Shown here piece by piece: positions 17,477 to 26,072 of a stretch of DNA of 64,000 nt. The DNA is taken from contig JADGPO010000104.1 of NCBI GenBank assembly GCA_017882405.1, forward strand, positions 12,787 to 76,786, given 5' to 3'. Origin of the DNA: Solirubrobacteraceae bacterium (GTDB taxonomy: Bacteria; Actinomycetota; Thermoleophilia; Solirubrobacterales; Solirubrobacteraceae). The position numbers were made by a program, and so were the translations under genes. The notes under the pieces were generated by a model. The model ran no database searches. It saw only the letters and a program-made list of their open reading frames with translations, and had not been told where the DNA came from. Position 1 is the stretch's first letter, and each line of letters opens with the position of its first letter.

Positions 17477-18352
17477 TCAGGGCGTGCGGGCGTCGGCCAC
17501 GAACGCGCGTACCAGCGCGGACTCGTCGTCGGCGCGGGTGACCGCCACCAGCTCGGTGTCCGGGGCGCCGCTGAGCGGCCGGTACTCCACGCCGGGCAGC
17601 GCCAGGGCGGCGACCGAGGCGGGCACCGGCGAGACGCCGATCCCGGCGGCCACCAGGCCGATGATGGTGAGCATCTCAGGCGCGTACTGGACCACCTGGG
17701 GCGAGACGCCGGTGGCCGCCAGGCGGCCGATCAGCAGGTCGTGGAAGCCGGGCGCCTGCCGGCGGGGGAACAGCACCAGCGGCTCGCCGGCCAGCCGGCG
17801 CAGGGGCACGCGGCGCAGGGCGGCCAGGGGGTGGCCCTCGGGGATCGCGGCGACCGTGCGCTCGCGCATCACAACCTCGCAGTGCAGCGCCGGGTCGGGC
17901 TCGATCGGGGGGCGGACCAGGGCGACGTCGACCACGCCGGAGGCCAGCGCGCGCAGCTGGTCGGCCGTGGAGCGCTCGCGCACCTCGACCTCGACGCCGG
18001 GCCGGGCTCGGCGGAAGCGCTGCACCATGCCGGGCACGATCGACAGCAGCGCCGAGCCCACGAAGTTGACGCGCAGCACGCCCGCCTGCCCGGCGTCGAT
18101 CGCGCGGGCGGTGGCGGCGGCCACGTCGAGCTCGGCCAGCATCGCGCGGGCGTCGCGCAGGAACGCCGCGCCGGCGGCCGTCAGCTCGACGCGCCGGCGG
18201 GTGCGGGTCAGCAGACGGCAGCCCAGCTCCTCCTCCAGCGCCTTGATCTGCTGGCTGAGCGGCGGCTGGGAGATGTGCAGCCGCGCGGCCGCGCGCCGGA
18301 AGTGCAGCTCCTCGGCGACGGCCACGAAGTAACGCAGTTGTCGAAGTTCCAC
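17477..18352 (-). CDS. LysR-family transcriptional regulator
   Basis: A 291-residue LysR regulator. The N-terminal helix-turn-helix is LRQLRYFVAVAEELHFRRAAARLHISQPPLSQQIKALE, and the effector domain carries VVMRERTVAAIPEGHPLA and LVLFPRRQAPGFHDLL. The first helix is preceded by a GTG at 18352, which gives normal family length; in-frame codons further upstream would add an unlikely hydrophobic leader. It is divergent from soxD, with the shared 112-base spacer holding an inverted repeat, so it probably controls the sox/one-carbon operon and itself. The effector is unknown; sarcosine, glycine betaine or another N-methyl compound is a guess. Confidence 0.88.
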   Translation of the reverse strand: MELRQLRYFVAVAEELHFRRAAARLHISQPPLSQQIKALEEELGCRLLTRTRRRVELTAAGAAFLRDARAMLAELDVAAATARAIDAGQAGVLRVNFVGSALLSIVPGMVQRFRRARPGVEVEVRERSTADQLRALASGVVDVALVRPPIEPDPALHCEVVMRERTVAAIPEGHPLAALRRVPLRRLAGEPLVLFPRRQAPGFHDLLIGRLAATGVSPQVVQYAPEMLTIIGLVAAGIGVSPVPASVAALALPGVEYRPLSGAPDTELVAVTRADDESALVRAFVADARTP

Positions 18353-18387
18353 GAACGGTCTTTCGATGGCAGCGACGATTCGATCCT

Positions 18388-18403
18388 CTGATACGAGAAT
18401 CAG
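18388..18403. promoter_or_regulatory. Inverted repeat in the LysR/sox divergent promoter region
   Basis: CTGAT-ACGAGA-ATCAG has perfect five-base arms in the AT-rich spacer between the LysR gene and soxD. Its GAT...ATC form resembles LysR-type boxes. The position, 36 bases from the regulator start and 62 from soxD, suits control of both. A half-site of the 18-bp motif (TTGGACAAG) lies at 18426-18434. Confidence 0.45.
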
Positions 18404-18464
18404 ATCAATCAATCCTAATTCGATATTGGACAAGATCAAGCGCCGGGCTTAGCGTGAGTCGCCG

Positions 18465-18743
18465 GTGTCGTTCCTCTTGACCTGCCCCAACTGTGGCGTG
18501 CGCGAAGTCACAGACTTCGGCTTCGGTGGCGAGATCTCGCAGCGACCCCAGGGGCAGCCCAGCTTTCGGGAGCTGAACACCTACAACTACTTTCGCCGCA
18601 ACGTCGCCGGCGTCCAGCGCGAGTGGTGGTTTCACCGCTCCGGCTGCCGCGCCTGGTTCATCGCCGAGCGCGACACGCGCACCAATGAGGTCAAGTTCAC
18701 GGCATTGCCGGGCGCCGAGGACCGGGGGGCGAGGCCGGTGTGA
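18465..18743 (+). CDS. soxD: Sarcosine oxidase-type delta subunit
   Basis: A 92-residue zinc protein typical of the delta subunit of heterotetrameric sarcosine oxidase and of N-methylglutamate dehydrogenase. The putative zinc ligands are C7 and C10 in LTCPNCGVRE, plus His and Cys in WWFHRSGCRAWF. The segment TYNYFRRNVAGVQREWWFH is a family hallmark. The start is a GTG. It is first in the order D-A-G-B, whereas B-D-A-G is the usual arrangement. It would bind the alpha/beta/gamma core in the cytoplasm. Confidence 0.93.
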   Translation: MSFLLTCPNCGVREVTDFGFGGEISQRPQGQPSFRELNTYNYFRRNVAGVQREWWFHRSGCRAWFIAERDTRTNEVKFTALPGAEDRGARPV

Positions 18744-18771
18744 CCGCGATCCAGTCCGGGGGCGACCTGCT

Positions 18772-21615
18772 GTGAGCCGGTTGAACCCCCAGCCCGGCGA
18801 GCGCCTGAACCGCGCCAAGCAGATCACGTTCACCTTCGACGGCAAGAAGGTCAAGGCCTACGAGGGCGACACGATCGGCTCGGCGCTGTACGCCGCCGGC
18901 CGGCGCATATTCGGCCGCAGCTTCAAGTACCATCGCCCCCGGGGGCTTATGTGTGTGTCGGGTCAGTGCCCGAACTGCATCTGCTCTGTGAACGGGGCTC
19001 CTGGCGCGCGGGCCTGCACCGAGCCGGTGCGCGAGGGAATCGAGGTCAAGCATGTCAACGCCGTGCCCTCGCTGGAGTTCGACGCGATGCGCGCCACCGA
19101 CATCGTCGGCGGCCCATTCACCCCGCCCGGTTTCTACTACAAGACGTTCATGCGCCCACGCAAGCTGTGGCCGCTGTACGAGAAGATCCTGCGCAACGCC
19201 GCCGGCCTGGGCAAGCTGCGCCACTCCCAGCCCGAGCGCGAGTGGCGCACCGAGTACCGCCGCCGCCACGCCGACGTGCTCGTCGTGGGCGGCGGGATCG
19301 CCGGTCTGAACGCGGCCATCGCCGCCGCCGAGCTGGGCGCCGACACGGTGCTCGTCGACGAGGGCCCCGAGCCCGGAGGCCAGCAGCTGCTCTCCGGCGG
19401 CCTAACCGAGCTGGTGACGCGCGCCCGCGCGGCCGGCGTGGAGATCATCGGCTGCGGCTCGGCGCTGGGAGCCTTCGACGGCCTCGTCCCCGTCTGGCAG
19501 GGCGAGACCATGCACCAGATCCGCACCGCCAAGCACGTGTACGCCACCGGCGCGATCGAGCAGCCGCTGGTATTCGCCGGCAACGACCTGCCCGGCGTGA
19601 TGCTGGCCGGCGGAGCCCGTCGCCTCACCTCGCTGTACGCGGTCAGCCCCGGCCGCCGCGCGGTGATCGCCACCACCTCCGATCGCGGTCTCGAGGCGGC
19701 CGTCGCACTGCGCGCCACCGGGGTGCAGATCGTGGCCGTCGCCGACCTGCGCCCGGAGCTCAACGAGGCCGCCCTGGAGCTGCGCCGGGCCGGCGTGCCG
19801 GTGTTCGCCGGGCACGCGGTGATCGAGGCCCGCGGGCGCAAGGGTGTCGAGCAGGCTGTTCTCGCTCCGGTCGGCGGAGGAGACGAGCACGAGTTCGACA
19901 CCGACCTGGTGCTGGTCTCCGGCGGGACGATCCCCGCCGGCTCGCTGCTGCTGCAGGCCGGCGCGCAGAGCGCCTACGACGAGCGCCGCGGGCACTTCGC
20001 CATCAGCCGGCTGCCCGAGGGCGTGTACGCCGCGGGCGAGGTGGCCGGCGCGGACTCCGACGAGGCGGCGGCCATCTCCGGCGAGCTGGCCGGCCGCGAG
20101 GCCGCCCACGCCCTCGGTCACGGCGATGACACGTCCGACCAGCGCATCACCGAGATCCGCGCGCAGCTCTCCGATCAGCCCGCCGCCGACGTGGTGGTCG
20201 CCCCGGCCGTCTCCGGGGCCGGGCGCGGCAAGTGCTTCGCCTGCCTGTGCGAGGACGTGACCAGCAAGGACGTGCACCTGTCGATCGAGGAGGGTTATGA
20301 CTCGATCGAGCTGTCAAAGCGCTACACCACAGTGACGATGGGCCCCTGCCAGGGGCGTATGTGCCAGCTGCCGGCGGTCCGCCTGATGGCTCAGGAGACC
20401 GGTCAGAGCCTCGGCGACGTCGGCGTCACCACCGCCCGGCCGCCGTGGGTGTCGGTGCCGATGGGGATCCTCGGCGGCCGTCCGGCCGAGCCGGCGAAAC
20501 GGTCGTCGATCCATGGCCGCCACCGCACGCTGGGAGCGACCGTCAAGTGGGCCGGCGACTGGCGACGCGCCTATGACTACGGCGACCCCGAGGGCGAGGC
20601 GCTGGCCGTCAACCGCGCCGCGGGCCTGATCGACGTCTCCACGCTGGGCAAGCTGATCGTGCGTGGCCCCGACGCCGGGGAGTTCCTGGACCGCCTATAT
20701 CCCAACCGCTTCTCCAACCTCAAGCCCGGCCGGATCCGCTACGGCGTGATCAGCTCCGACGCCGGACGGATCGTCGACGACGGCACGATCTGCCGGATCG
20801 ACGACGAGACCTTCTACGTGACGACCACCTCGAGCGGCGCGGGCGCCGTGGAGGAGTGGTTCGGCTGGTGGCAGGCGACGTGGGGCGACCGGGTGCATCT
20901 GACCGATGTGACCCAGGGCCTGAGCGCCGTCAATCTCGCCGGGCCCAAGGCGCGCGAGATCATGTCCGCCGTCACCGATTTGGACTGCTCCAACGAGGCG
21001 TTCGCCTATCTGGACGGAAAGCAGGCGCGGGTCGCCGGCGTGCAGTGCCTGATCCTGCGGATCGGCTTCGTGGGAGAAGTCGGCTACGAGATCCACTTCC
21101 CCGCCGCTTACGGCGAGCACGTCTGGGACGCGCTGATGGCCGCCGGCAAGCCGCATGGGCTGCGGCCGTTCGGCCTGGAGCCGCAGCGGATCCTGCGCCT
21201 GCAGAAGATGCACATCCTCGTCGGCCAGGACACCGACTCGGAGTCCACGCCGTTCGCCGCCGCGATGCCGTGGATCGTCAAGCTCGACAAGGAGCAGGAC
21301 TTCATCGGCAAGTGGGCGCTGGCGCACTACGCCCAGCAGACGCCCACCACCGCGCTGGTCGGCTTCACGCTGGCCAACGGGGACGTGCCCACCGAGGGCG
21401 CGGTGGTGATCGACGAGCATGGCTCGCCGTCCGGGCAGGTGACCAGCGCCCGGCACTCGCCCGTGCTCGGGCGCACGATCGGGATGGCGTGGGTGCCCGA
21501 CGCGCTGGCCCACGACGGCGCCCAGATCACGATCTCCGACGAGGGCCGGCAGCTGGTGGCCGAGATCCAGACCAAGCCCTTCTACGACCCCGAGGGCGAG
21601 GTGCTGCGCTCGTGA
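18772..21615 (+). CDS. soxA: Sarcosine oxidase-type alpha subunit with two iron-sulfur-like Cys clusters
   Basis: A 947-residue subunit read from the GTG at 18772. Residues about 17-90 form a ferredoxin-like domain (C61-x4-C66-x2-C69-x12-C82, a [2Fe-2S] pattern). About 165-480 is an FAD/NAD-binding fold (VLVVGGGIAGLNAAIAAAELG). Next is a BFD-like linker with C491-x-C493-x32-C526-x4-C531, reading MGPCQGRMC. The C-terminal half (from about 590) is a GcvT-like tetrahydrofolate domain that captures the methylene unit. The canonical sarcosine oxidases I know lack these cysteines, which are typical of cyanide synthase and dye-linked dehydrogenases. Electron transfer away from oxygen is therefore plausible. 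Sarcosine or N-methylglutamate are likely substrates. Its stop overlaps the soxG start. Confidence 0.92.
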   Translation: MSRLNPQPGERLNRAKQITFTFDGKKVKAYEGDTIGSALYAAGRRIFGRSFKYHRPRGLMCVSGQCPNCICSVNGAPGARACTEPVREGIEVKHVNAVPSLEFDAMRATDIVGGPFTPPGFYYKTFMRPRKLWPLYEKILRNAAGLGKLRHSQPEREWRTEYRRRHADVLVVGGGIAGLNAAIAAAELGADTVLVDEGPEPGGQQLLSGGLTELVTRARAAGVEIIGCGSALGAFDGLVPVWQGETMHQIRTAKHVYATGAIEQPLVFAGNDLPGVMLAGGARRLTSLYAVSPGRRAVIATTSDRGLEAAVALRATGVQIVAVADLRPELNEAALELRRAGVPVFAGHAVIEARGRKGVEQAVLAPVGGGDEHEFDTDLVLVSGGTIPAGSLLLQAGAQSAYDERRGHFAISRLPEGVYAAGEVAGADSDEAAAISGELAGREAAHALGHGDDTSDQRITEIRAQLSDQPAADVVVAPAVSGAGRGKCFACLCEDVTSKDVHLSIEEGYDSIELSKRYTTVTMGPCQGRMCQLPAVRLMAQETGQSLGDVGVTTARPPWVSVPMGILGGRPAEPAKRSSIHGRHRTLGATVKWAGDWRRAYDYGDPEGEALAVNRAAGLIDVSTLGKLIVRGPDAGEFLDRLYPNRFSNLKPGRIRYGVISSDAGRIVDDGTICRIDDETFYVTTTSSGAGAVEEWFGWWQATWGDRVHLTDVTQGLSAVNLAGPKAREIMSAVTDLDCSNEAFAYLDGKQARVAGVQCLILRIGFVGEVGYEIHFPAAYGEHVWDALMAAGKPHGLRPFGLEPQRILRLQKMHILVGQDTDSESTPFAAAMPWIVKLDKEQDFIGKWALAHYAQQTPTTALVGFTLANGDVPTEGAVVIDEHGSPSGQVTSARHSPVLGRTIGMAWVPDALAHDGAQITISDEGRQLVAEIQTKPFYDPEGEVLRS

Positions 21616-22244
21616 ACCTTGACTTCCTGGCTCCGGCCACGCAGGTGGACGGGGTGATCGCGCGCTCGCCGATGGAGGGGTTGGCCCGTGCAGCCGGCGC
21701 CCGCTTCGAGGTGCGCGACGGCTGGAACGTGGCTGTTGCGTTCCCCGGCCCCGCATCGGGCGAGGTGGGCTGGGCCGACGTGTCGCACCTGCCCAAGCTG
21801 GAGCTCCAGGGCACCTCGGAGACGATCACCTCGCTGTCGTTCGGCACTGCGGTCCGTCAGGACGACGCCTGGTGGTGCCGGCTCACGGAGACCCGCGCGC
21901 TGGTGATCGGTGCGAGGCCCGACGTGGACGGCGTGGACGTGACCGACGTGACCTGCAACTTCGCGGCCCTGACGATCGTCGGGCCGCTGGCCCGCGAGAC
22001 CTTCGCCCGCTTCTGCGCGCTGGACCTGCGCCCGCACGTGACCCCGGTGGGCGCGCTGCGTCCGGGGTCGATCGGCCGCCAGCCCGCCATCCTCGTCCGT
22101 GAGGACGAGGACCGCTACCTGTTCCTGTTCGGCTGGGCGACGGGGGAGTACATGTGGTCGGTCGTAGCCGACGCCGGCGAACACCTGGGCGGCGGTCCGA
22201 TCGGCGTCGAGGCCCTCCCTGAGATGGAGGCCGAACGTGCTTGA
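21612..22244 (+). CDS. soxG: Sarcosine oxidase-type gamma subunit
   Basis: A 210-residue protein matching the length and pattern of the gamma subunit: a small GcvT-related fold that packs on alpha, with RSPMEGLARAAGARFEVRDGWNVAVAF, LGPDEWL-like ETRALVIGARP, VTCNFAALTIVGPLARE, and FLFGWATGEYMWSVVADAGEHLGG near the end. It starts at GTG 21612 inside the alpha stop (GTGA) and runs eight bases into soxB, so subunit stoichiometry is coupled by translation. No catalytic role is expected on its own. Confidence 0.88.
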   Translation: MNLDFLAPATQVDGVIARSPMEGLARAAGARFEVRDGWNVAVAFPGPASGEVGWADVSHLPKLELQGTSETITSLSFGTAVRQDDAWWCRLTETRALVIGARPDVDGVDVTDVTCNFAALTIVGPLARETFARFCALDLRPHVTPVGALRPGSIGRQPAILVREDEDRYLFLFGWATGEYMWSVVADAGEHLGGGPIGVEALPEMEAERA

Positions 22245-23451
22245 CATCTTTCGCAAGCGGCGGATGTGGCGCCGCCAGGCGGAGCTCAAGAGCTCCTACG
22301 ACGTGGTCATCATCGGCGGCGGCTCGCACGGCCTGGCGACCGCGCACTACCTGCGCGAGCACGGGATCAAGGACGTGGCGATCCTCGAGAAGCGCTACAT
22401 CGGCTCGGGCGCCGCCGGTCGCAACACGACGATCCTGCGCTCCAACTACAAGACGCCCGAGGGCGCGAGGTTCTACGACGCGAGCGTCAAGCTCTACGAA
22501 GGGCTCTCGCAGGACCTCAACTTCAACCTGCTCTTCTCCCAGTGCGGCCATCTGACACTGGCCCACGCCGACCGCGCGATGTTCGTGATGGCCAACCGCG
22601 CCGAGGTCAACCGGCTGCAGGGGATCGACAGCCGTCTGATCTACCCGGACGAGATCAAGCAGCTGGCGCCGGCGATGCAGGTCGACAACCCCAACGCGAC
22701 GTTTCCGATCATGGGCGCCCTGTATCACCCGCCTGGCGGGATCATCCGCCACGACGCGGTGGTGTGGGGACTGGCCCGCTCGGCCGACCAGGGCGGCGCG
22801 GAGATCCACCAGAACACCGAGGTGCTGGGGATGGAGCGCTCCAATGGGCGCATCACCAAGGTCAGGACCAATCGCGGGACGATCAACGCCGGTCAGGTGC
22901 TCAACTGCACGGCCGGCTGGTGCACGCTGATCTCCGACATGGCGGACGTGCCGATGCCGATCACGACCCACATCCTGCAGGCGTGCGTGACCGAGCCGAT
23001 GAAGCCGCTGCTGGACGTGGTGATCGTCTCCTCACAGATGCACGTCTATATCTCCCAGACCGATCGCGGGGAGTTCCTGATGGGCGCCGAGATCGAGCCG
23101 TGGACCACCTACAGGATGCAGGGCACGCTCAACTTCCTGCAGGACGTTTCCCGCCACGCGCTGGAGCTGTTCCCGCAGCTGGAGCGGGCGCGGCTGCTGC
23201 GCAGCTGGGCGGGCCTGTGCGACCTCAGCCCCGACTACAGCCCGATTCTCGGCAAGACCGAGGTCGAGAACTTCCACGTCTCCGCCGGCTGGGGGACGTA
23301 CGGTTTCAAGGCGGCTCCGATCGTCGGCAAGACGCTCGCCGAGCTGGTCGCCAGCGGGCGCCAGCCCGACCTGATCGAGCCGTTCAGGCTGGAGCGGTTC
23401 TACGAGGACAAGCTCGTGTCCGAGCTGGCCGCGGCAGCAGTTAGCCATTAG
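22237..23451 (+). CDS. soxB: Sarcosine oxidase-type beta subunit (flavoprotein)
   Basis: A 404-residue DAO-family flavoprotein. The dinucleotide-binding motif is YDVVIIGGGSHGLATAHYL (about 20-38). GSGAAGRNTTILRSNY is the usual FAD loop. IIRHDAVVWGLARSA contains H172, in the position of the histidine that carries covalent FMN in heterotetrameric sarcosine oxidases. The C-terminus has SWAGLCDLSPDYSPILGKT and the GWGTYGFKAAP active-site segment. It oxidises the N-methyl amine and passes the methylene to folate on alpha. GTG start. It is last of the four subunit genes, 22 bases before fhs. Confidence 0.93.
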   Translation: MLDIFRKRRMWRRQAELKSSYDVVIIGGGSHGLATAHYLREHGIKDVAILEKRYIGSGAAGRNTTILRSNYKTPEGARFYDASVKLYEGLSQDLNFNLLFSQCGHLTLAHADRAMFVMANRAEVNRLQGIDSRLIYPDEIKQLAPAMQVDNPNATFPIMGALYHPPGGIIRHDAVVWGLARSADQGGAEIHQNTEVLGMERSNGRITKVRTNRGTINAGQVLNCTAGWCTLISDMADVPMPITTHILQACVTEPMKPLLDVVIVSSQMHVYISQTDRGEFLMGAEIEPWTTYRMQGTLNFLQDVSRHALELFPQLERARLLRSWAGLCDLSPDYSPILGKTEVENFHVSAGWGTYGFKAAPIVGKTLAELVASGRQPDLIEPFRLERFYEDKLVSELAAAAVSH

Positions 23452-23473
23452 CAGTTCATCGAGGAGAGACATC

Positions 23474-25153
23474 ATGAAGAGCAGTTTGGAGATCGCTCAG
23501 GACGCGGTACTGGAGCCGATCGAGTCGATCGCCTCGTCGGCTGGCCTGGAACCCGACGAGATCGAGCCCTATGGGCGCCACAAGGCGAAGATCTCGATGT
23601 CGGTGCTCGAGCGGCTCGCCGACCGCCCCGACGGCAAGCTGATCTGCGTCACCGGCATGACCCCGACCAAGGCGGGCGAGGGCAAGACGACGACGCTGGT
23701 CGGTCTCACCCAGGGTCTGGGTGTGATCGGCTCCAAGCCGGTGGCCTGCCTGCGCGAGGCCTCACTCGGTCCCGTGTTCGGGATCAAGGGCGGCGCCGCG
23801 GGCGGCGGGCTCACCCAGGTGGTCCCGATGGAGGACCTCAACCTGCACTTCACCGGCGACATCCACGCGATCGGGGCGGCCAACAACCTGCTGGCGGCGA
23901 TGATCGACGCCTCGATCCTGCACGGCAACCCGCACAAGATCGACGCGCTGCGGATCGGCTGGCGCCGGGCGGTCGACATGAACGACCGGGCGCTGCGCCA
24001 GATCGCGGTCGGCCTCGGCGGGCGGCCCAACGGCTACCCGCGCGAGACGGGCTTTGACATCACGGCCGCGTCGGAGGTGATGGCGATCATGGCCGTCTCC
24101 CGCGACCTGCAGGATCTGCGCAAGCGGATCGGCCGGATCACCGCCGCGTACTCCTTCGACGGCGCGAAGGCGATCACCGCCGAGGACCTGGGCGCGGCCG
24201 GCGCGATGACGGTGCTCTTGAAGGACGCGCTCAAGCCGAACCTCGTGCAGACGCTCGAGGGCCAGCCGGTGCTGATGCACTGCGGGCCGTTCGCCAACAT
24301 CGCGCACGGCAACAACTCCCTGATCGCCGACCTTATCGGGATGAAGCTGGGCGATTACGTGGTCACCGAGTCGGGCTTCGGCGCCGACATGGGGATGGAG
24401 AAGTTCTTCGACATCGTCTGCCGCTTCGGCAAGCTGACGCCGTCGGCGGCGGTTCTCGTGACCACCGTGCGGGGGATCAAGCACCACTCGGGTGTCGAGG
24501 ACGACCCGCGCATCGACCGCGCGGCCTCGCTGAACGCGATCGAGGTGGGCTTCGCCAACGTGCGCCGCCACCTGCGCACGATCAACGGCTTCGGCGTGCC
24601 GGCGGTGGTGGCCGTCAACCGCCGTCCCGGCGACACCCGTGAGGAGGTGGAGCTCGTCAAGCGCCTGGCCAAGGAGGCGGGCGCGTTCGCCGCCGAGGTC
24701 AACGAGGGCTTCACCAAGGGAGGCGCCGGCGCGGCCGACCTGGCCGAAGCGGTGGTCGAGGCCTGCGAGCAGCCGAACACCTTCCACCAGCTCTACCAGG
24801 ACGACGAGCCGATCCAGGACAAGATCGAGACCGTCGCCCGCGAGGTGTACGGCGCCAAGGACGTCTACCTGTATCCCGAGGCAGAGGCCAAGATCGGGCA
24901 GTTCACGCGCGAGGGCCTAGGCCACTTCCCGATCTGCATGGCCAAGACCCACCTGTCGCTGTCGTCGGATCCGACGCTGCTCAACGCGCCGGAGAACTTC
25001 ACCCTCCCGATCCGCGACATCCGCGCCTACACGGGCGCGGGCTGGCTGGTTCCGCTGTGCGGCGACATCACGCAGATGCCAGGCCTGGGCAAGACCCCGG
25101 CGGCGATGAAGATCGACATCGACGAGAACGGGCGCACGATCGGGTTGTTCTAG
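23474..25153 (+). CDS. fhs: Formate-tetrahydrofolate ligase
   Basis: A 559-residue enzyme of standard length. The P-loop-like motif is TPTKAGEGKTTTLVGLTQGL (about 62-81). VACLREASLGPVFGIKGGAAGGG, NLHFTGDIHAI, TESGFGADMGMEKFFDI and LVTTVRGIKHHSG are family blocks. It makes 10-formyl-THF from formate and ATP; the reverse reaction yields ATP and formate. Beside sox and cyclodeaminase genes it probably drains or balances folate one-carbon units from demethylation. A GAGGAGAG ribosome-binding site precedes the ATG. Confidence 0.96.
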   Translation: MKSSLEIAQDAVLEPIESIASSAGLEPDEIEPYGRHKAKISMSVLERLADRPDGKLICVTGMTPTKAGEGKTTTLVGLTQGLGVIGSKPVACLREASLGPVFGIKGGAAGGGLTQVVPMEDLNLHFTGDIHAIGAANNLLAAMIDASILHGNPHKIDALRIGWRRAVDMNDRALRQIAVGLGGRPNGYPRETGFDITAASEVMAIMAVSRDLQDLRKRIGRITAAYSFDGAKAITAEDLGAAGAMTVLLKDALKPNLVQTLEGQPVLMHCGPFANIAHGNNSLIADLIGMKLGDYVVTESGFGADMGMEKFFDIVCRFGKLTPSAAVLVTTVRGIKHHSGVEDDPRIDRAASLNAIEVGFANVRRHLRTINGFGVPAVVAVNRRPGDTREEVELVKRLAKEAGAFAAEVNEGFTKGGAGAADLAEAVVEACEQPNTFHQLYQDDEPIQDKIETVAREVYGAKDVYLYPEAEAKIGQFTREGLGHFPICMAKTHLSLSSDPTLLNAPENFTLPIRDIRAYTGAGWLVPLCGDITQMPGLGKTPAAMKIDIDENGRTIGLF

Positions 25154-25154
25154 T

Positions 25155-25751
25155 GTGAATGTCATGGAGTCCGGGACGCGTCCACTTTCTGATCTACCGC
25201 TGAGCCAGGTGCTGGACCGGCTCGCGGAGAAGACGCCCGCGCCGGGTGCCGGCTCCACGGCCGCGCTGGTATGCGGGCTGGCCGCGGCGCTGCTGGAGAT
25301 GGCCGCCGCGTTTGACAGCTCGCCGATGGGATCGGCCTGCGGCGTGCGCGCCGGAGCGCTGCGCGAGCGCGCGCTGGAGCTGGCCGAGCGCGAGCTCGAG
25401 TCATATGCGCCGGTGCTGGAGGCGCTGCGCCTGCCCAGCTCCGACCCCGAGCGGGCGACGCGGCTCGCGAGCGCGCTGGCGGCAGCCTCCACGGCCCCGC
25501 TGGCGATCGCGTCGGTCGGGGCGCAGCTGGCGGGCATCGCCGCCGAGACCGTGGACGGCGTCTCCGATCAGCTGGTGGGGGAGGCGGTCGTCGCCTCCGA
25601 GCTGGCCGAGGGGGCCTGCCGGGCGGCCGCCCGGCTGGTGGAGATCAACCTGGCCGGGGCGGCCGGCGACCCGCGGCTCACCGAGGTCGCCGTGCTGGTC
25701 CGGTCGGCCGCCGAGTCGCGCGCGGAGACGCTTGCTAAAGCCGCTGCCTGA
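25155..25751 (+). CDS. fchA: Cyclodeaminase/cyclohydrolase family protein (FTCD_C/FchA-like)
   Basis: A 198-residue, almost wholly helical, Ala-rich protein with the family hallmark LAEKTPAPGAGSTAALVCGLAAALLEMAAA (about 23-52), which holds the folate-binding loop. The family includes the formiminotransferase-cyclodeaminase C-terminal domain and FchA methenyl-THF cyclohydrolase. Following fhs by one base, a role in converting methenyl-THF to formyl-THF, or formimino-THF to methenyl-THF, is most likely. A GTG at 25155 or an ATG at 25164 could start it. FolD covers cyclohydrolase elsewhere, so overlap of function is possible. Confidence 0.82.
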   Translation: MNVMESGTRPLSDLPLSQVLDRLAEKTPAPGAGSTAALVCGLAAALLEMAAAFDSSPMGSACGVRAGALRERALELAERELESYAPVLEALRLPSSDPERATRLASALAAASTAPLAIASVGAQLAGIAAETVDGVSDQLVGEAVVASELAEGACRAAARLVEINLAGAAGDPRLTEVAVLVRSAAESRAETLAKAAA

Positions 25752-25818
25752 TTGCGTCGAAGAATGGGTAGAGACGCAGGAAATAGCGTCTGGGTACAGA
25801 AGTAACATGGAGGTTCTG

Positions 25819-25971
25819 ATGCGTCGCCTGACATCGCTGTTCTCACGTCGGTCCCGGCCGGTTCGCCCCCCCGTCGTTTCCCCCCGCGAGGGAATCGCCG
25901 AGACGATCTGCGCGCCCAAGCTCCAGCCGCGCCGCTGTCTCAACGAGAGCGGCCACAAGCTCTACCGCTGA
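25819..25971 (+). CDS. Small basic protein of unknown function
   Basis: A 50-residue ORF with a very good ribosome-binding site: GGAGG five bases before the ATG at 25819; a second ATG at 25807 is possible but lacks one. The product is arginine-rich and begins MRRLTSLFSRRSRPVRPPVV, with two cysteines near the end. It follows the folate operon by 67 bases. No family is recognised. The strong start signal and normal third-position GC support it as a real gene, but its size leaves doubt. Confidence 0.5.
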   Translation: MRRLTSLFSRRSRPVRPPVVSPREGIAETICAPKLQPRRCLNESGHKLYR

Positions 25972-25997
25972 TCCAGCGGCCGCCCCCGGCCGTCAGT

Positions 25998-26020
25998 GCG
26001 CGGTGGGTTTCCACCGGCGC
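25998..26020 (+). terminator. Hairpin after the small basic ORF
   Basis: GCGC-GGTGG, loop GTTT, then CCACC and GGCGC form a strong stem with a one-base bulge, 27 bases after the small ORF stop. There is no U-tract, so it is at best a terminator of the type seen in high-GC actinobacteria. Confidence 0.35.
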
Positions 26021-26038
26021 CGACCGAGCAAATACGAT

Positions 26039-26048
26039 TGACCGGTCA
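26039..26048. promoter_or_regulatory. Palindrome before the GntR/UTRA gene
   Basis: TGACCGGTCA is a perfect ten-base palindrome 25 bases upstream of the GntR/UTRA start, within likely promoter sequence. An autoregulatory operator is plausible but untested; such short palindromes can occur by chance in GC-rich DNA. Confidence 0.3.
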
Positions 26049-26072
26049 CGAACATGGGGGAGCATCGAGCGG

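Noticed and set aside
18740..18775. Eleven-codon ORF between soxD and soxA
   Set aside because: It overlaps both neighbours and lacks its own binding site; probably just the spacer that sets up re-initiation at the soxA GTG.
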